From an uncultured Lachnospiraceae bacterium (lineage in GTDB: Bacteria > Bacillota > Clostridia > Lachnospirales > Lachnospiraceae), in the NCBI GenBank assembly GCA_937965795.1, contig CALCMD010000072.1, forward strand, positions 1 through 48,402: a stretch of DNA of 48,402 bases, written 5' to 3'. The translations under genes were made by a program, and so were the position numbers. Position 1 is the first letter of the stretch, and each line of letters begins with the position of its first letter. A model generated the notes under the pieces. That model ran no database searches. It was not told the DNA's origin and was given only the letters and a program-made list of their open reading frames with translations. Shown piece by piece: positions 8,546 through 17,446 of this stretch.

Positions 8546-10545
8546 TATTTTTTTACTCCTTTCTTATAAAAGCCCTCGGCAACATGAAAATTGTTGCGCA
8601 GAACGTAACTGTGATTGTTATGCAGGACGTTCGCCGTCCGCCCCTGAATAAAATTTGTCAGTTTTTCCATATATTCCTCCGGCGTGATCTGCCCCTCTGC
8701 CACATAAGTAAGGCCCTTTTCCCAGCTTGCGGTCAATTCCGGATTCAGCAGGGATTTGATAGAAGCGTTTACGACCTCGTAGACCATTTCTCCCAGAAGC
8801 GTGGGGGTGAGAATCTGCGTTTTCTTATTCAGAGAAATATATTTGTTCGCCACAAGTTTTTTTAAGATTTCCGCCCGCGTAGCGCTTGTGCCGATTCCGC
8901 TCCCCTTAATCTGTGCCCGCAGTTCTTCGTCCTCGATGAGCTGACCGGCATTTTCCATCGCCAGAATCATCGACCCGGAATTGTAGCGTTTCGGCGGAGA
9001 CGTCTCACTTTCTTTGATCTGAAGCGATTCTACCGGAAGCTCCATTCCCTTTTTCAGATTCTTTAAAGCTTCCACAAAGCCCTGATCTGCCTTCACTTCT
9101 TCCTCTCCGTCTTTCTTCTTATTCTCCTTCGGTACGCCGGCCACCTTCAGATAACCCTCGGAAACCAGTACCTTAAAGCCGGAAAAGAAGGACTCCTTTG
9201 ACATCTCTGTCACCAACTGAATTTTCTGATAAACAGCCGCCGGATAAAAGATGCCCAGAAATCTCCTGACAATCGTATCATAAATACCAATGGAACGCTC
9301 CGAAAGCGAGCGCAGCGCTCCCAGTCCCTGCCCGGTCGGAATAATCGCATAATGATCGGTAATCTGTTTATCATTGACATAACGGGTGGCCGCAATTTTC
9401 TGATAACTGCCTGTATCCAGGATTTCTTTTACAAACCCTTCTGCCCATGATACGCCTTTTAATCCATTGATATTTCTGTAAATTTCTTTTGCTACCGCCG
9501 TAGACAGGACTCTGGCGTCCGTTCTCGGATAAGTCACCAGCTTCTTTTCATAAAGCTCCTGCACCACGCGCAGCGTTTCATCCGGGCTGATCTTAAACAT
9601 TCTGGAGCAGTCATTCTGAAGTTCCGCCAGATTATAAAGAAGCGGTGGATTTTTCTTTTCCTGTTTCCGCTCTACAGACTTTATGTGCGCCTTCAGCGGC
9701 GGATGCTCCGACAATATGGCGATCAGCTCTTCTGCATCTTTTTTTTCTTTAAATCCGTTTTCCTTGTACAATTTCGGCGACCGGAAATAAACAGAGCCTT
9801 CCACTGCCCGAAATTCCCCTTCCAATTTCTTTCCGTTATCATCCAGTGTATTCAGAACACGATAAAAGGGTGTCTTGACAAACTGACGGATTTCCCGTTC
9901 TCTCCTCACAATCATTCCCAGTACGCAGGTCATGACCCGCCCTACGGAAATCACCGTATATTTCGTTCCCATACAGTTTGACAGCAGATTTCCATATTTT
10001 AACGTCAAAAGACGCGAGAAATTAATTCCCATCAGGTAATCTTCCTTCGCCCTCAGATATGCAGCCTCCGACAGATTATCATAAGCATCCAGATCCTTTG
10101 CTGTTTCGATTCCCCGCAGAATCTCATCCTCCGTCTGTGAGTCAATCCACACACGTTTCCTTTTCTTTCCGTGTACCTGCGCCATCTGTTCCACCAAACG
10201 GTAAATATATTCTCCTTCACGTCCTGAGTCGGTACATACATAAATCGTATCCACATCCGCGCGGTTTAAAAGGCCGCTCACGATTCCAAACTGCTTTTTT
10301 ACGCCCGGTATGACCTCATATAGAAATTCATCCGGTATAAACGGAAGCGTCTCCAGACTCCACCTTTTATATTTTTCATCATAAACCTCCGGATAACTCA
10401 TGGTTACCAGATGCCCCACGCACCAGGTAATGATTACGTCAGCCCCTTCCAGATAACCGTCCCGTCTGGCTGTATTTTTCTTTAATGCCTTCGCAAATTC
10501 CTGCGCCACACTGGGCTTCTCCGCGATATATAATACTTTTGACAT
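8545..10545 (-). CDS. topB: DNA topoisomerase III
   Basis: Type IA topoisomerase III decatenates single-stranded or nicked DNA intermediates. The protein (666 residues from the ATG at 10545) begins with the TOPRIM motif VLYIAEKPSVAQEFAKALK, contains a second acidic TOPRIM motif in VCTDSGREGEYIYR, and has the active-site Tyr at about residue 339 within LVTYPRTDARVL. GAGG six bases before the ATG supports this start over an ATG four codons earlier. It lacks C-terminal zinc ribbons, unlike TopA. It overlaps the hexapeptide protein gene downstream by one base. Confidence 0.95.
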   Translation of the reverse strand: MSKVLYIAEKPSVAQEFAKALKKNTARRDGYLEGADVIITWCVGHLVTMSYPEVYDEKYKRWSLETLPFIPDEFLYEVIPGVKKQFGIVSGLLNRADVDTIYVCTDSGREGEYIYRLVEQMAQVHGKKRKRVWIDSQTEDEILRGIETAKDLDAYDNLSEAAYLRAKEDYLMGINFSRLLTLKYGNLLSNCMGTKYTVISVGRVMTCVLGMIVRREREIRQFVKTPFYRVLNTLDDNGKKLEGEFRAVEGSVYFRSPKLYKENGFKEKKDAEELIAILSEHPPLKAHIKSVERKQEKKNPPLLYNLAELQNDCSRMFKISPDETLRVVQELYEKKLVTYPRTDARVLSTAVAKEIYRNINGLKGVSWAEGFVKEILDTGSYQKIAATRYVNDKQITDHYAIIPTGQGLGALRSLSERSIGIYDTIVRRFLGIFYPAAVYQKIQLVTEMSKESFFSGFKVLVSEGYLKVAGVPKENKKKDGEEEVKADQGFVEALKNLKKGMELPVESLQIKESETSPPKRYNSGSMILAMENAGQLIEDEELRAQIKGSGIGTSATRAEILKKLVANKYISLNKKTQILTPTLLGEMVYEVVNASIKSLLNPELTASWEKGLTYVAEGQITPEEYMEKLTNFIQGRTANVLHNNHSYVLRNNFHVAEGFYKKGVKK

Positions 10546-10567
10546 GCAAAACCTCATATCTGCCCTG

Positions 10568-11365
10568 TCACAGCGGCAGATCTCTCTTTTTAAACTGGGC
10601 GATTCCGATCCAGTAAAACAGGAATCCTATCACCGCCAAAAGTGGAAATTTCCAGCAGATATTTAAGCTTCCGTCCACGATATCAGCCGTATGAAACAAT
10701 GTAAATATGGTGGCAAATTTCAGTACTTCCAGTCCGCCTCCCATATCCGCAAGCATCCGAAGCAGAAGAAAAATGGTTGAAATACCCGCTCCAAGAGCCA
10801 GAGAATACCTGCTTTCATCGCTGATGCAGGACGCCAGAAAGCCTATCCCGCTCAGGCAGATTTCAAGACAGAACACTCCCACATGGAGAAGCAGAAAACC
10901 AGTGACGTCTAATTTTCCCGGAAAGCATACGACACAGAAAACCAGCCCGGCGGCTGCCGTACACCCAAACATCACAAACAGGCTGAAAACCAAAAAGAAC
11001 GCCTGCGTATTCACAATACGGCCCCTCCCGTTCGGGGAGGACAAAAGGTATGCCATTGTCCCGGATTCTACCTTCTTTGCAACCAGCCGGTTTGCGGCAA
11101 GAATTCCATAGACCATAGAAATCACCGGATAGAGAAAACCAAACAGACTGACTGCGAGATACTTCACCAGGGTGTCTGTTTCCATATTGATGTGAAGAAG
11201 CGCAGCCACTCCTTCCGGCAGTGCGTGAAGAACACGTTCCATTCCTGCATCGGGATTGTACACGCTCAATACCAGGAGCATTTGCAGAACAAGAATCCCG
11301 GTAAAAGCAATCCACAGTTTCGCATTCGTCTTTCCTGCACGTTTCAAAAGTGAAAAATTAAACAC
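10568..11365 (-). CDS. ABC-2 type transporter permease
   Basis: A hydrophobic protein of about 265 residues with roughly six membrane segments (for example LWIAFTGILVLQMLLVLSV, FGFLYPVISMVYGILAANRLV, FFLVFSLFVMFGCTAAAGLVF). The cytoplasmic stretch VAKKVESGTMAYLLSSPNGR is characteristic of ABC-2 exporter permeases. It is encoded directly after its ATPase, with the ribosome binding site GGAGG inside the ATPase's last codons. The best-spaced start is a GTG at 11365; a GTG at 11374 lies inside the GGAGG itself. Together the pair should form an exporter, but the cargo cannot be told from sequence. Confidence 0.85.
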   Translation of the reverse strand: MFNFSLLKRAGKTNAKLWIAFTGILVLQMLLVLSVYNPDAGMERVLHALPEGVAALLHINMETDTLVKYLAVSLFGFLYPVISMVYGILAANRLVAKKVESGTMAYLLSSPNGRGRIVNTQAFFLVFSLFVMFGCTAAAGLVFCVVCFPGKLDVTGFLLLHVGVFCLEICLSGIGFLASCISDESRYSLALGAGISTIFLLLRMLADMGGGLEVLKFATIFTLFHTADIVDGSLNICWKFPLLAVIGFLFYWIGIAQFKKRDLPL

Positions 11366-12242
11366 CAACGCCACCTCCGTAAAAATGGATAAACACGTCC
11401 TCCAGACTCTGGGCGACTGTCTCCAGACCTACCACCTGATAATTTCCAAGCGCCTTTACCAGCGGCATCATTTCTCCTGACAGGCTGACCATAACCTGCC
11501 GTCCACTGCTGCTTATGATTTCAAAATCTTCCTTTCTAAAATCCACGGCATCCTGATCCGTGGCAAAATTGATGATATAGGATTTCCTTTTTGCAGCCCG
11601 AATCCCCGCGATGTCATCCATGTTTACCAGTACGCCGCACTTCATCATTCCCACTCTGTCGCAGGTGCGTTCCACTTCTTCAAAAATATGGGAAGTGAAC
11701 AGGATCGTTTTTCCCCTGCCTTTTTCCTCCAGAAGCAATTCATTCAGCCTTCCCTGCATCAGGACATCCAGGCCGTTTGTCGGCTCATCCAGCAGAAGCA
11801 CCGCCGGATCGTGCATAAACGCACAGACGATTCCCAGCTCCCGTCTGGAAGATCTGGACATCTTTGCAATCGGTTCATCCAGATCAAGTTCAAACCGCTC
11901 CGCAATCTGCTGTGCTCTTTCAATGCTTCTGGCTCCTTTTAGTTCCGCCATAAAGCGCAAAAAGGTAAGTCCTGTCATGTCCTGCGGCAGCATGGCTTCC
12001 TCCGGAAGATATCCTGTAAACTTCATGATCTCCGAAGCTTTCGCATGGCAGTTTCTTCCATTGATAGAACACCGTCCGCGGCCAGGAGCCGCAAATCCCA
12101 TAAGCTGACGGAGCGTCGTGGTCTTTCCTGCGCCTTCCGGCCCCAGCAGCCCAAATATTTCCCCGTCTTCTACCTCAAAGGACAAATCAAAGATTCCTTT
12201 CTGACCTCCAAAATTCTTTGTCAAATTTTTTACTCTTATCAT
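11358..12242 (-). CDS. ABC transporter ATP-binding protein
   Basis: The 294-residue ATPase has Walker A GPEGAGKTT (34-42), Walker B VLLLDEPTNGLD (149-160) and H-loop TSHIFEEVE (about 182), followed by a C-terminal extension typical of ABC-2 exporters (for example GLETVAQSLEDVFIHF). The signature motif is degenerate: MSRSSRRE (129-136) stands where LSGGQ or LSKGMKQ is expected, keeping only the Ser. The gene overlaps the permease by about eight bases and is cotranscribed with it. Upstream, asd ends about 90 bp away on the same strand. Export is inferred from the ABC-2 partner. Confidence 0.88.
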   Translation of the reverse strand: MIRVKNLTKNFGGQKGIFDLSFEVEDGEIFGLLGPEGAGKTTTLRQLMGFAAPGRGRCSINGRNCHAKASEIMKFTGYLPEEAMLPQDMTGLTFLRFMAELKGARSIERAQQIAERFELDLDEPIAKMSRSSRRELGIVCAFMHDPAVLLLDEPTNGLDVLMQGRLNELLLEEKGRGKTILFTSHIFEEVERTCDRVGMMKCGVLVNMDDIAGIRAAKRKSYIINFATDQDAVDFRKEDFEIISSSGRQVMVSLSGEMMPLVKALGNYQVVGLETVAQSLEDVFIHFYGGGVGV

Positions 12243-12330
12243 CTTCCTTACAACCCGCTTTATCTAATCGTAGAAAGGGCGCCCGCCGACATTGCCGCAA
12301 ACGAGCGCTCTTCTGATGCCTCAGTACCCT

Positions 12331-13416
12331 TTATTTTGCCTGAATAAATCCCTTCGCTGTCAGAGTTTCCGCACAAAGCACGGCTCCGCCTGCTGCACCG
12401 CGGACTGTATTGTGAGACAGACCCACAAACTTATAATCATATACTTTATCCTCACGGATACGGCCTACGGAAACGCCCATTCCGTTCTCGTAATCCACAT
12501 CCGCCTTGACCTGCGGCCTGTTGTCCTCTTCCAGATATTGAATGAATTGTTTCGGTGCGCTCGGCAGGTTCAGCTCCTGCGGAATCCCTTTAAACTCTGC
12601 CAGCTTCTGAATCAACTGTTCCTTCGTAGGTTTTTTTCTGAATTTTACAAATACAGCCGCCGTATGCCCGTTTAATACCGGAACACGAATGCACTGGCAC
12701 GTAATTACCGGAGACTCGGCTGGTTTGATCACGCCATCCTCCAGTTTTCCCCAGAGCCTCAGCGGTTCCATCTCGCTCTTTTCTTCCTCACCGCCAATGT
12801 ATGGAATGATATTTTCTACCATCTCCGGCCAGTCCTTAAAGGTTTTTCCGGCGCCGGAGATTGCCTGATACGTGGTAGCCACCACCTCATACGGTTCAAA
12901 CTCCTTCCATGCGGTCAGCACCGGCGCATAGCTCTGGATAGAACAGTTCGGTTTCACGGCAATAAATCCTCTTGTCGTGCCCAGACGCTTTTTCTGAAAC
13001 TCGATCACGTCAAAGTGTTCCGGATTAATTTCCGGAACGACCATCGGCACGTCCGGCGTCCATCTGTGGGCGCTGTTATTGGACACGACGGGGGTCTCCG
13101 TCTTTGCATACTCTTCCTCTATTTTCTTAATTTCATCTTTCGACATATCAACGGCAGAGAAGACAAAATCAACGCTGGAAGCGACTCTCTCTACTTCGTT
13201 TACATTCATAACAACAATATTTTTTACTGCCTCCGGCATCGGCGTATCCATCTTCCATCTTCCGCCTACTGCTTCCTCATATGTTTTTCCTGCGCTCCGC
13301 GGGCTTGCTGCTAATGTCACTACCTCGAACCACGGATGGTTCTCCAGAAGCGAGATAAATCTCTGTCCTACCATGCCGGTAGCTCCTAAAATACCTACTT
13401 TTAATTTCTGTTCCAT
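12331..13416 (-). CDS. asd: Aspartate-semialdehyde dehydrogenase
   Basis: Asd reduces aspartyl phosphate to aspartate semialdehyde, the branch point to lysine, diaminopimelate, threonine and methionine. The 361-residue protein has an NADP-binding GATGMVG (11-17) and the catalytic Cys158 in VKPNCSIQ; LNGHTAAVF holds a conserved His. Its length and the NCS context fit the archaeal/fungal-type branch more than the enterobacterial one. The start at 13416 has GAGGAG nine bases upstream. Between promoter and start lies a pair of 12-bp direct repeats. No lysine riboswitch is visible in the short leader. Confidence 0.95.
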   Translation of the reverse strand: MEQKLKVGILGATGMVGQRFISLLENHPWFEVVTLAASPRSAGKTYEEAVGGRWKMDTPMPEAVKNIVVMNVNEVERVASSVDFVFSAVDMSKDEIKKIEEEYAKTETPVVSNNSAHRWTPDVPMVVPEINPEHFDVIEFQKKRLGTTRGFIAVKPNCSIQSYAPVLTAWKEFEPYEVVATTYQAISGAGKTFKDWPEMVENIIPYIGGEEEKSEMEPLRLWGKLEDGVIKPAESPVITCQCIRVPVLNGHTAAVFVKFRKKPTKEQLIQKLAEFKGIPQELNLPSAPKQFIQYLEEDNRPQVKADVDYENGMGVSVGRIREDKVYDYKFVGLSHNTVRGAAGGAVLCAETLTAKGFIQAK

Positions 13417-13459
13417 TTTTTCATTCTCCTCACATCGAACTTTTCGGACTCCGCCGCTA

Positions 13460-13492
13460 ATTTGTCTTTCTATAGCGTACATTTGTCTTTCT
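13460..13492 (-). repeat. Pair of 12-bp direct repeats in the asd leader
   Basis: The plus-strand word ATTTGTCTTTCT occurs at 13460-13471 and 13481-13492, offset 21 bp, which is two helical turns. The pair lies just after the predicted asd transcription start, a position suited to an operator. Confidence 0.55.
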
Positions 13493-13498
13493 TTGAAC

Positions 13499-13527
13499 AT
13501 ACTATACTATTTTTCGCCAAAAATCAA
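13499..13527 (-). promoter_or_regulatory. Probable asd promoter
   Basis: Minus-strand TTGATT (13522-13527) precedes either TATAGT (13501-13506, spacer 15) or TAGTAT (13499-13504, spacer 17). The choice between the two -10 boxes is open. Confidence 0.5.
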
Positions 13528-13580
13528 GAGCTTTTTCCGTTTCCGGCTTATTTTACATTCAGGCGTCTAAATTCAAACGA

Positions 13581-14966
13581 TCAAATTCCGGCGCTTTCCA
13601 AGTACGCCCTGTGACATGCAAGAACCCTTTTCATCGCTTCCTCGCCCGGCGCCCCGATCGTCGTGCGCTTCTCCACGCAGTTCTTCATGCTGATAGCCTC
13701 ATAAACATCCGCCTCAAATGCCGGACTGATCGCCTGGTATTCCTCCAATGTCATCTCATCCAGAGAGATGTTCTTTTCCAGGCAGTACAAAACCAGTTGT
13801 CCTACAATCCCATGTGCATCCCTGAACGGCACGCCATGATTTACCAGATAATCCGCCGCGTCCGTCGCATTTGTAAATCCATTCTTCGCACTGTTTTCCA
13901 TGCGTTCCTTATTGACTTTCATGGTGGCGATCATACCGTTAAACAGAGCAATACAGCCTTTTACCGTATCAATCGCATCAAAAGTCAGCTCCTTATCCTC
14001 CTGCATATCCTTATTGTACGCCAGCGGAATTCCTTTCATGGTCGTCAATATGGAGATCAGCGCGCCATAGACCCGCCCGGTCTTACCACGCACCAGTTCT
14101 GCGATGTCCGGGTTCTTTTTCTGCGGCATAATACTGCTTCCCGTACTGTAGGCGTCATCCAGCTCTACAAATTGATATTCATTACTGTTCCAGATAATGA
14201 CCTCTTCCGAAAAGCGGCTCAGGTGCATCATAACCGTAGACAGCGCAGAAAGCAGCTCGATCAGATAATCTCTGTCCGCCACGGAATCCATACTGTTTAA
14301 CGTCGGCCCGTCAAATCCCAGAAGTTCAGCAGTATACGCCCGGTCCAGAGGATACGTCGTTCCTGCCAGAGCGCCCGCCCCAAGTGGACAGAGATTCATC
14401 CTTTTGTAAATATCCGCAAGTCTCTGCCTGTCCCTCTTAAACATCTCAAAATATGCCCCTGCGTGATGCGCCAGCGTAATCGGCTGCGCTTTTTGCAGAT
14501 GGGTAAACCCCGGCATAAAGGTATCCAGATTTTCTTCCATAATCTTTAACAGTGTTTTTAAAAGCTCTTTTAACAGCGCGTCCAGTTCCCGGATCTCATC
14601 TCTGGTATAAAGCTTCATATCCAGAGCCACCTGATCATTCCTGCTTCGTCCCGTGTGAAGCTTCTTTCCCGCGTCTCCGATACGGTCGATCAGATTTGCC
14701 TCTACGAAACTGTGAATATCCTCATATTCATCCGTAATCTCCAGAGTACCGTTTTCCACATCACGGCAGATTCCCTCCAGCCCCTCCAGAATCCTGTTTT
14801 TCTCCTCTTCTGTTAAAATCCCCTGCTTCGCCAGCATCTTTACATGCGCCATACTGCCCTCGATGTCCTGTCTGTAAAATTTCTGATCAAAGGAAATCGA
14901 AGCATTAAAATTGTAAACCAGTTGATCCGTCTCTTTTGTGAAGCGTCCGCCCCATAACTGTGCCAT
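13581..14966 (-). CDS. argH: Argininosuccinate lyase
   Basis: ArgH cleaves argininosuccinate to arginine and fumarate, the last step of arginine synthesis. The 461-residue protein begins with the family start MAQLWGGRFTKETD and carries the fumarase/ArgH superfamily signature GSSIMPQKKNPD, as well as TGRSRNDQVALD near the N terminus. The start at 14966 is supported by GAGG nine bases upstream. The gene is not next to argG or other arginine genes here and appears to be a single transcription unit with asd downstream on the same strand about 165 bp away. Confidence 0.97.
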   Translation of the reverse strand: MAQLWGGRFTKETDQLVYNFNASISFDQKFYRQDIEGSMAHVKMLAKQGILTEEEKNRILEGLEGICRDVENGTLEITDEYEDIHSFVEANLIDRIGDAGKKLHTGRSRNDQVALDMKLYTRDEIRELDALLKELLKTLLKIMEENLDTFMPGFTHLQKAQPITLAHHAGAYFEMFKRDRQRLADIYKRMNLCPLGAGALAGTTYPLDRAYTAELLGFDGPTLNSMDSVADRDYLIELLSALSTVMMHLSRFSEEVIIWNSNEYQFVELDDAYSTGSSIMPQKKNPDIAELVRGKTGRVYGALISILTTMKGIPLAYNKDMQEDKELTFDAIDTVKGCIALFNGMIATMKVNKERMENSAKNGFTNATDAADYLVNHGVPFRDAHGIVGQLVLYCLEKNISLDEMTLEEYQAISPAFEADVYEAISMKNCVEKRTTIGAPGEEAMKRVLACHRAYLESAGI

Positions 14967-15064
14967 TTTCTTTTCCTCATTTCTGTGTATGTTCATTTCT
15001 GTTCCGGACGGTATTTCTCTGTACCGTCCGCACTTTCCAGCTTTCTCAAATCCTGTTCAGTTTA

Positions 15065-15706
15065 TCACACTTCTCTTTGTTCTACAAGTGCCGCTTCCCG
15101 CTCTCTTTTCGAAAACACACATCCACAGTAGTCTTGCCGGTAAAGCCCGTATTCCCTGGATAGTTCCACGGAACGTTTATATCCGTCTTTCTTCTTAAAA
15201 TCCGAAGGCAGCCAGCCAATCCCGTATTCTTCTGCCAGCTTTTCCCCAATGGCATTCAGCTTCTGCGCATTTTTCAACGGACTGATCGTCAGTGTCGTTG
15301 TAAAATAGTCAAAGCCTTTTTCCTTCGCAAGCTTCGCCGCTTCCCGAAGCCGGAGCTCATAGCAGCGGAAACACCGCTCTCCGCCTTCTTTTTCCTTTTC
15401 AAGCCCCTTCGCCATCCCGTAAAACCGTTCCTTGTCATAGCGCCCTTCCTCAAAGCTTATCGGATTGACTGCGGACATCCGTTCAATCAGACTTTTCTGC
15501 TCCTCCACCCGTTTTCCATATTCCTGCTCCGGATAGATATTGGGGTTATAATAAAATACGGTAATTCTGAAAAATTCCGACAGATATTCCAGCACGTAGC
15601 TGCTGCACGGCGCGCAGCAGCTATGAAGAAGAAGGGTCGGAACCTTCTGTTCAGAGGTATTCTCCAATAAAATGCTTTCCAGTTCTTTTTGATAATTTCG
15701 TTTCAT
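15065..15706 (-). CDS. queH: Epoxyqueuosine reductase QueH
   Basis: QueH (formerly DUF208) catalyses the last step of queuosine synthesis, reducing epoxyqueuosine in tRNA; it is the iron-sulfur, cobalamin-independent alternative to QueG. The 213-residue protein has the Cys set expected: LLLHSCCAPCSSYVLE (C30, C31, C34), RCFRCYELR and DYCGCVFSKRE near the C terminus, along with VFYYNPNIYP. AGGAGG seven bases before the ATG at 15706 fixes the start. It is transcribed divergently from the ABC importer genes. No other queuosine gene is in the window. Confidence 0.93.
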   Translation of the reverse strand: MKRNYQKELESILLENTSEQKVPTLLLHSCCAPCSSYVLEYLSEFFRITVFYYNPNIYPEQEYGKRVEEQKSLIERMSAVNPISFEEGRYDKERFYGMAKGLEKEKEGGERCFRCYELRLREAAKLAKEKGFDYFTTTLTISPLKNAQKLNAIGEKLAEEYGIGWLPSDFKKKDGYKRSVELSREYGLYRQDYCGCVFSKREREAALVEQREV

Positions 15707-15803
15707 CACCAATCCTCCTGCCGCTCCTATTATACACCTTTTGCGCCCGTTTTCCATACAATAAACCAGAAAACAACGCTCTGTGGTCAGGAGGTATTTA
15801 TTT

Positions 15804-16571
15804 ATGGAACCATTACTCGAACTTCGTGACATTCATTACGCATACCACAGCATTAACGGCGAAACTCAGGCCTTATCCAATATATCGTTTTCCGTCAGCG
15901 ACGGGGAATTTATCGCTATCGTAGGTCCCAGCGGCTGCGGCAAATCCACGCTTCTCTCCCTGATCTGCGGGCTGATCGCCCCGGAATCAGGCACGATTCT
16001 GCTGCGCGGCCGGGAAATGAAGGATTCCCACACGGAAATCGGATACATGCTTCAAAAAGACCATCTCTTTGAATGGCGCACGATTTATCAAAATGTCATG
16101 CTCGGTCTGGAAATACAGAAGAAAATCACGGCGGAATCCAGGGAAAGAGTTGAAAAAATGCTCTACACCTACGGCCTCTCCCGCTTCCGTGACTGCCGTC
16201 CTTCCGAACTTTCCGGCGGAATGCGCCAGAGAGCCGCGCTTATCCGTACCCTGGCTCTGAATCCGGATTTACTGCTTTTGGATGAGCCTTTTTCCGCTCT
16301 GGATTATCAGACCAGACTCTCTGTCTGCGATGATATTGCTTCTATTATTAAGAAAGAAAACAAGACGGCGATCCTGGTGACACACGACCTCTCAGAAGCC
16401 ATCAGCGCTGCTGACCGGGTCATCGTGATGACTTCCCGTCCGGCCCGCATCCGATCTATCGTGCCCATACACATGGAAATGACCCGCCGCACGCCCTTAA
16501 AATCCAGGAACGCCCCGGAATTTAAAGATTATTTTAACCAAATCTGGAAGGAGATGAATAAAAATGTCTGA
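15804..16571 (+). CDS. ABC importer ATP-binding protein, nitrate/sulfonate/taurine/pyrimidine-precursor type (SsuB/TauB-like)
   Basis: This 255-residue ATPase has Walker A GPSGCGKST (41-49), Q-loop YMLQKDHLF, signature LSGGMRQR, Walker B LLLLDEPFSALD and switch His in LVTHD. The GxxLQKDxLFEW segment and overall pattern match the SsuB/TauB group that energises uptake of sulfonates, taurine, nitrate or thiamine precursors. The start at 15804 has AGGAGG nine bases before it. It overlaps the permease by eight bases. A substrate-binding protein gene, normally next to such pairs, is absent, so the cargo is not assignable. Confidence 0.88.
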   Translation: MEPLLELRDIHYAYHSINGETQALSNISFSVSDGEFIAIVGPSGCGKSTLLSLICGLIAPESGTILLRGREMKDSHTEIGYMLQKDHLFEWRTIYQNVMLGLEIQKKITAESRERVEKMLYTYGLSRFRDCRPSELSGGMRQRAALIRTLALNPDLLLLDEPFSALDYQTRLSVCDDIASIIKKENKTAILVTHDLSEAISAADRVIVMTSRPARIRSIVPIHMEMTRRTPLKSRNAPEFKDYFNQIWKEMNKNV

Positions 16572-17367
16572 ACTTTCTGCAAATCAGAGACATTATCTGA
16601 AAACCCTGAAAAGGCAGAAACAGTGGGTCATTTTCGCCCGAACTCTGCTGTTCGCCGCCTTCTTTCTCTTATGGGAAATATCCGCCCGCCTCGGCTGGAT
16701 CGACAGCTTCATCTTCAGCAGCCCCTCCCGTGTAGCGGCAGTCCTTGTCAAAATGGCCGCTGACGGAAGCCTTTTTCTGCATATTGGCGTGACTCTGGCG
16801 GAAACGCTTTTCAGCTTTTTTCTGGTCGTTCTTTTGGGACTGGGTATCGCTGTTCTGCTCTGGCTTTCTCCCAGGCTTTCCCTTGTACTGGAGCCTTATC
16901 TCGTCGTTCTGAACAGCCTCCCGAAATCTGCTCTTGCCCCACTGCTTATCGTATGGCTGGGCGCAAACATGAACACGATCGTGGTCGCCGGAATTTCCGT
17001 GGCTATTTTCGGGGCAATCTTAAATCTTTACACAGGATTTATGGAAGTCAGTCCGGAAAAAATCAAGCTGATCTACACTCTTCATGGTACAAAAAGGGAT
17101 GCTCTTTTCAAGGTCGTCCTTCCTGGAACCATTCCAAATATCATCAGCAATATGAAAGTAAGCATTGGGCTTTGTCTGATCGGCGTTATCATCGGCGAAT
17201 TTATTTCCAGCCGGCAGGGTCTGGGATATCTGATTATCTATGGAAGTCAGGTTTTCCAGCTTGATCTTGTGATTATGTCCATCCTGATCCTGTGTATGAT
17301 CGCCGCTGCTCTGTATGCCATAATTACTCTGGCAGAAAAGTTTTATACTTGTACTTTTTTCCATTAG
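16564..17367 (+). CDS. ABC importer permease (SsuC/TauC-like), divergent C terminus
   Basis: The 267-residue protein has about six membrane helices and the cytoplasmic EAA-type loop TLHGTKRDALFKVVLPGTIP that docks the ATPase. It matches the SsuC/TauC permease family (LWEISARLGWIDSFIFSSPS near the N terminus is typical). It overlaps the ATPase gene and is expected to form a dimer with it. The last residues EKFYTCTFFH differ from the usual basic tail after the last helix, and no binding-protein gene follows; instead the transglutaminase-like gene starts 79 bp later. A deletion that removed the permease tail and a following binding-protein gene is a possible explanation, not proven. Confidence 0.85.
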   Translation: MSELSANQRHYLKTLKRQKQWVIFARTLLFAAFFLLWEISARLGWIDSFIFSSPSRVAAVLVKMAADGSLFLHIGVTLAETLFSFFLVVLLGLGIAVLLWLSPRLSLVLEPYLVVLNSLPKSALAPLLIVWLGANMNTIVVAGISVAIFGAILNLYTGFMEVSPEKIKLIYTLHGTKRDALFKVVLPGTIPNIISNMKVSIGLCLIGVIIGEFISSRQGLGYLIIYGSQVFQLDLVIMSILILCMIAAALYAIITLAEKFYTCTFFH

Positions 17368-17446
17368 AAGATATACTGATGTTGTCATTCTATATCTGGA
17401 AGCAGAAATACTTTACAATTTTACAAGATACAAAGGAGTCTTGGTT

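Noticed and set aside
12260..12310. Terminator after asd
   Set aside because: GCGCTCG can pair with CGGGCGC around a long loop, but the stem is interrupted and the T run is weak, so I did not list it.
13417..13500. Lysine riboswitch upstream of asd
   Set aside because: The leader is under 90 nt, far too short for the aptamer.
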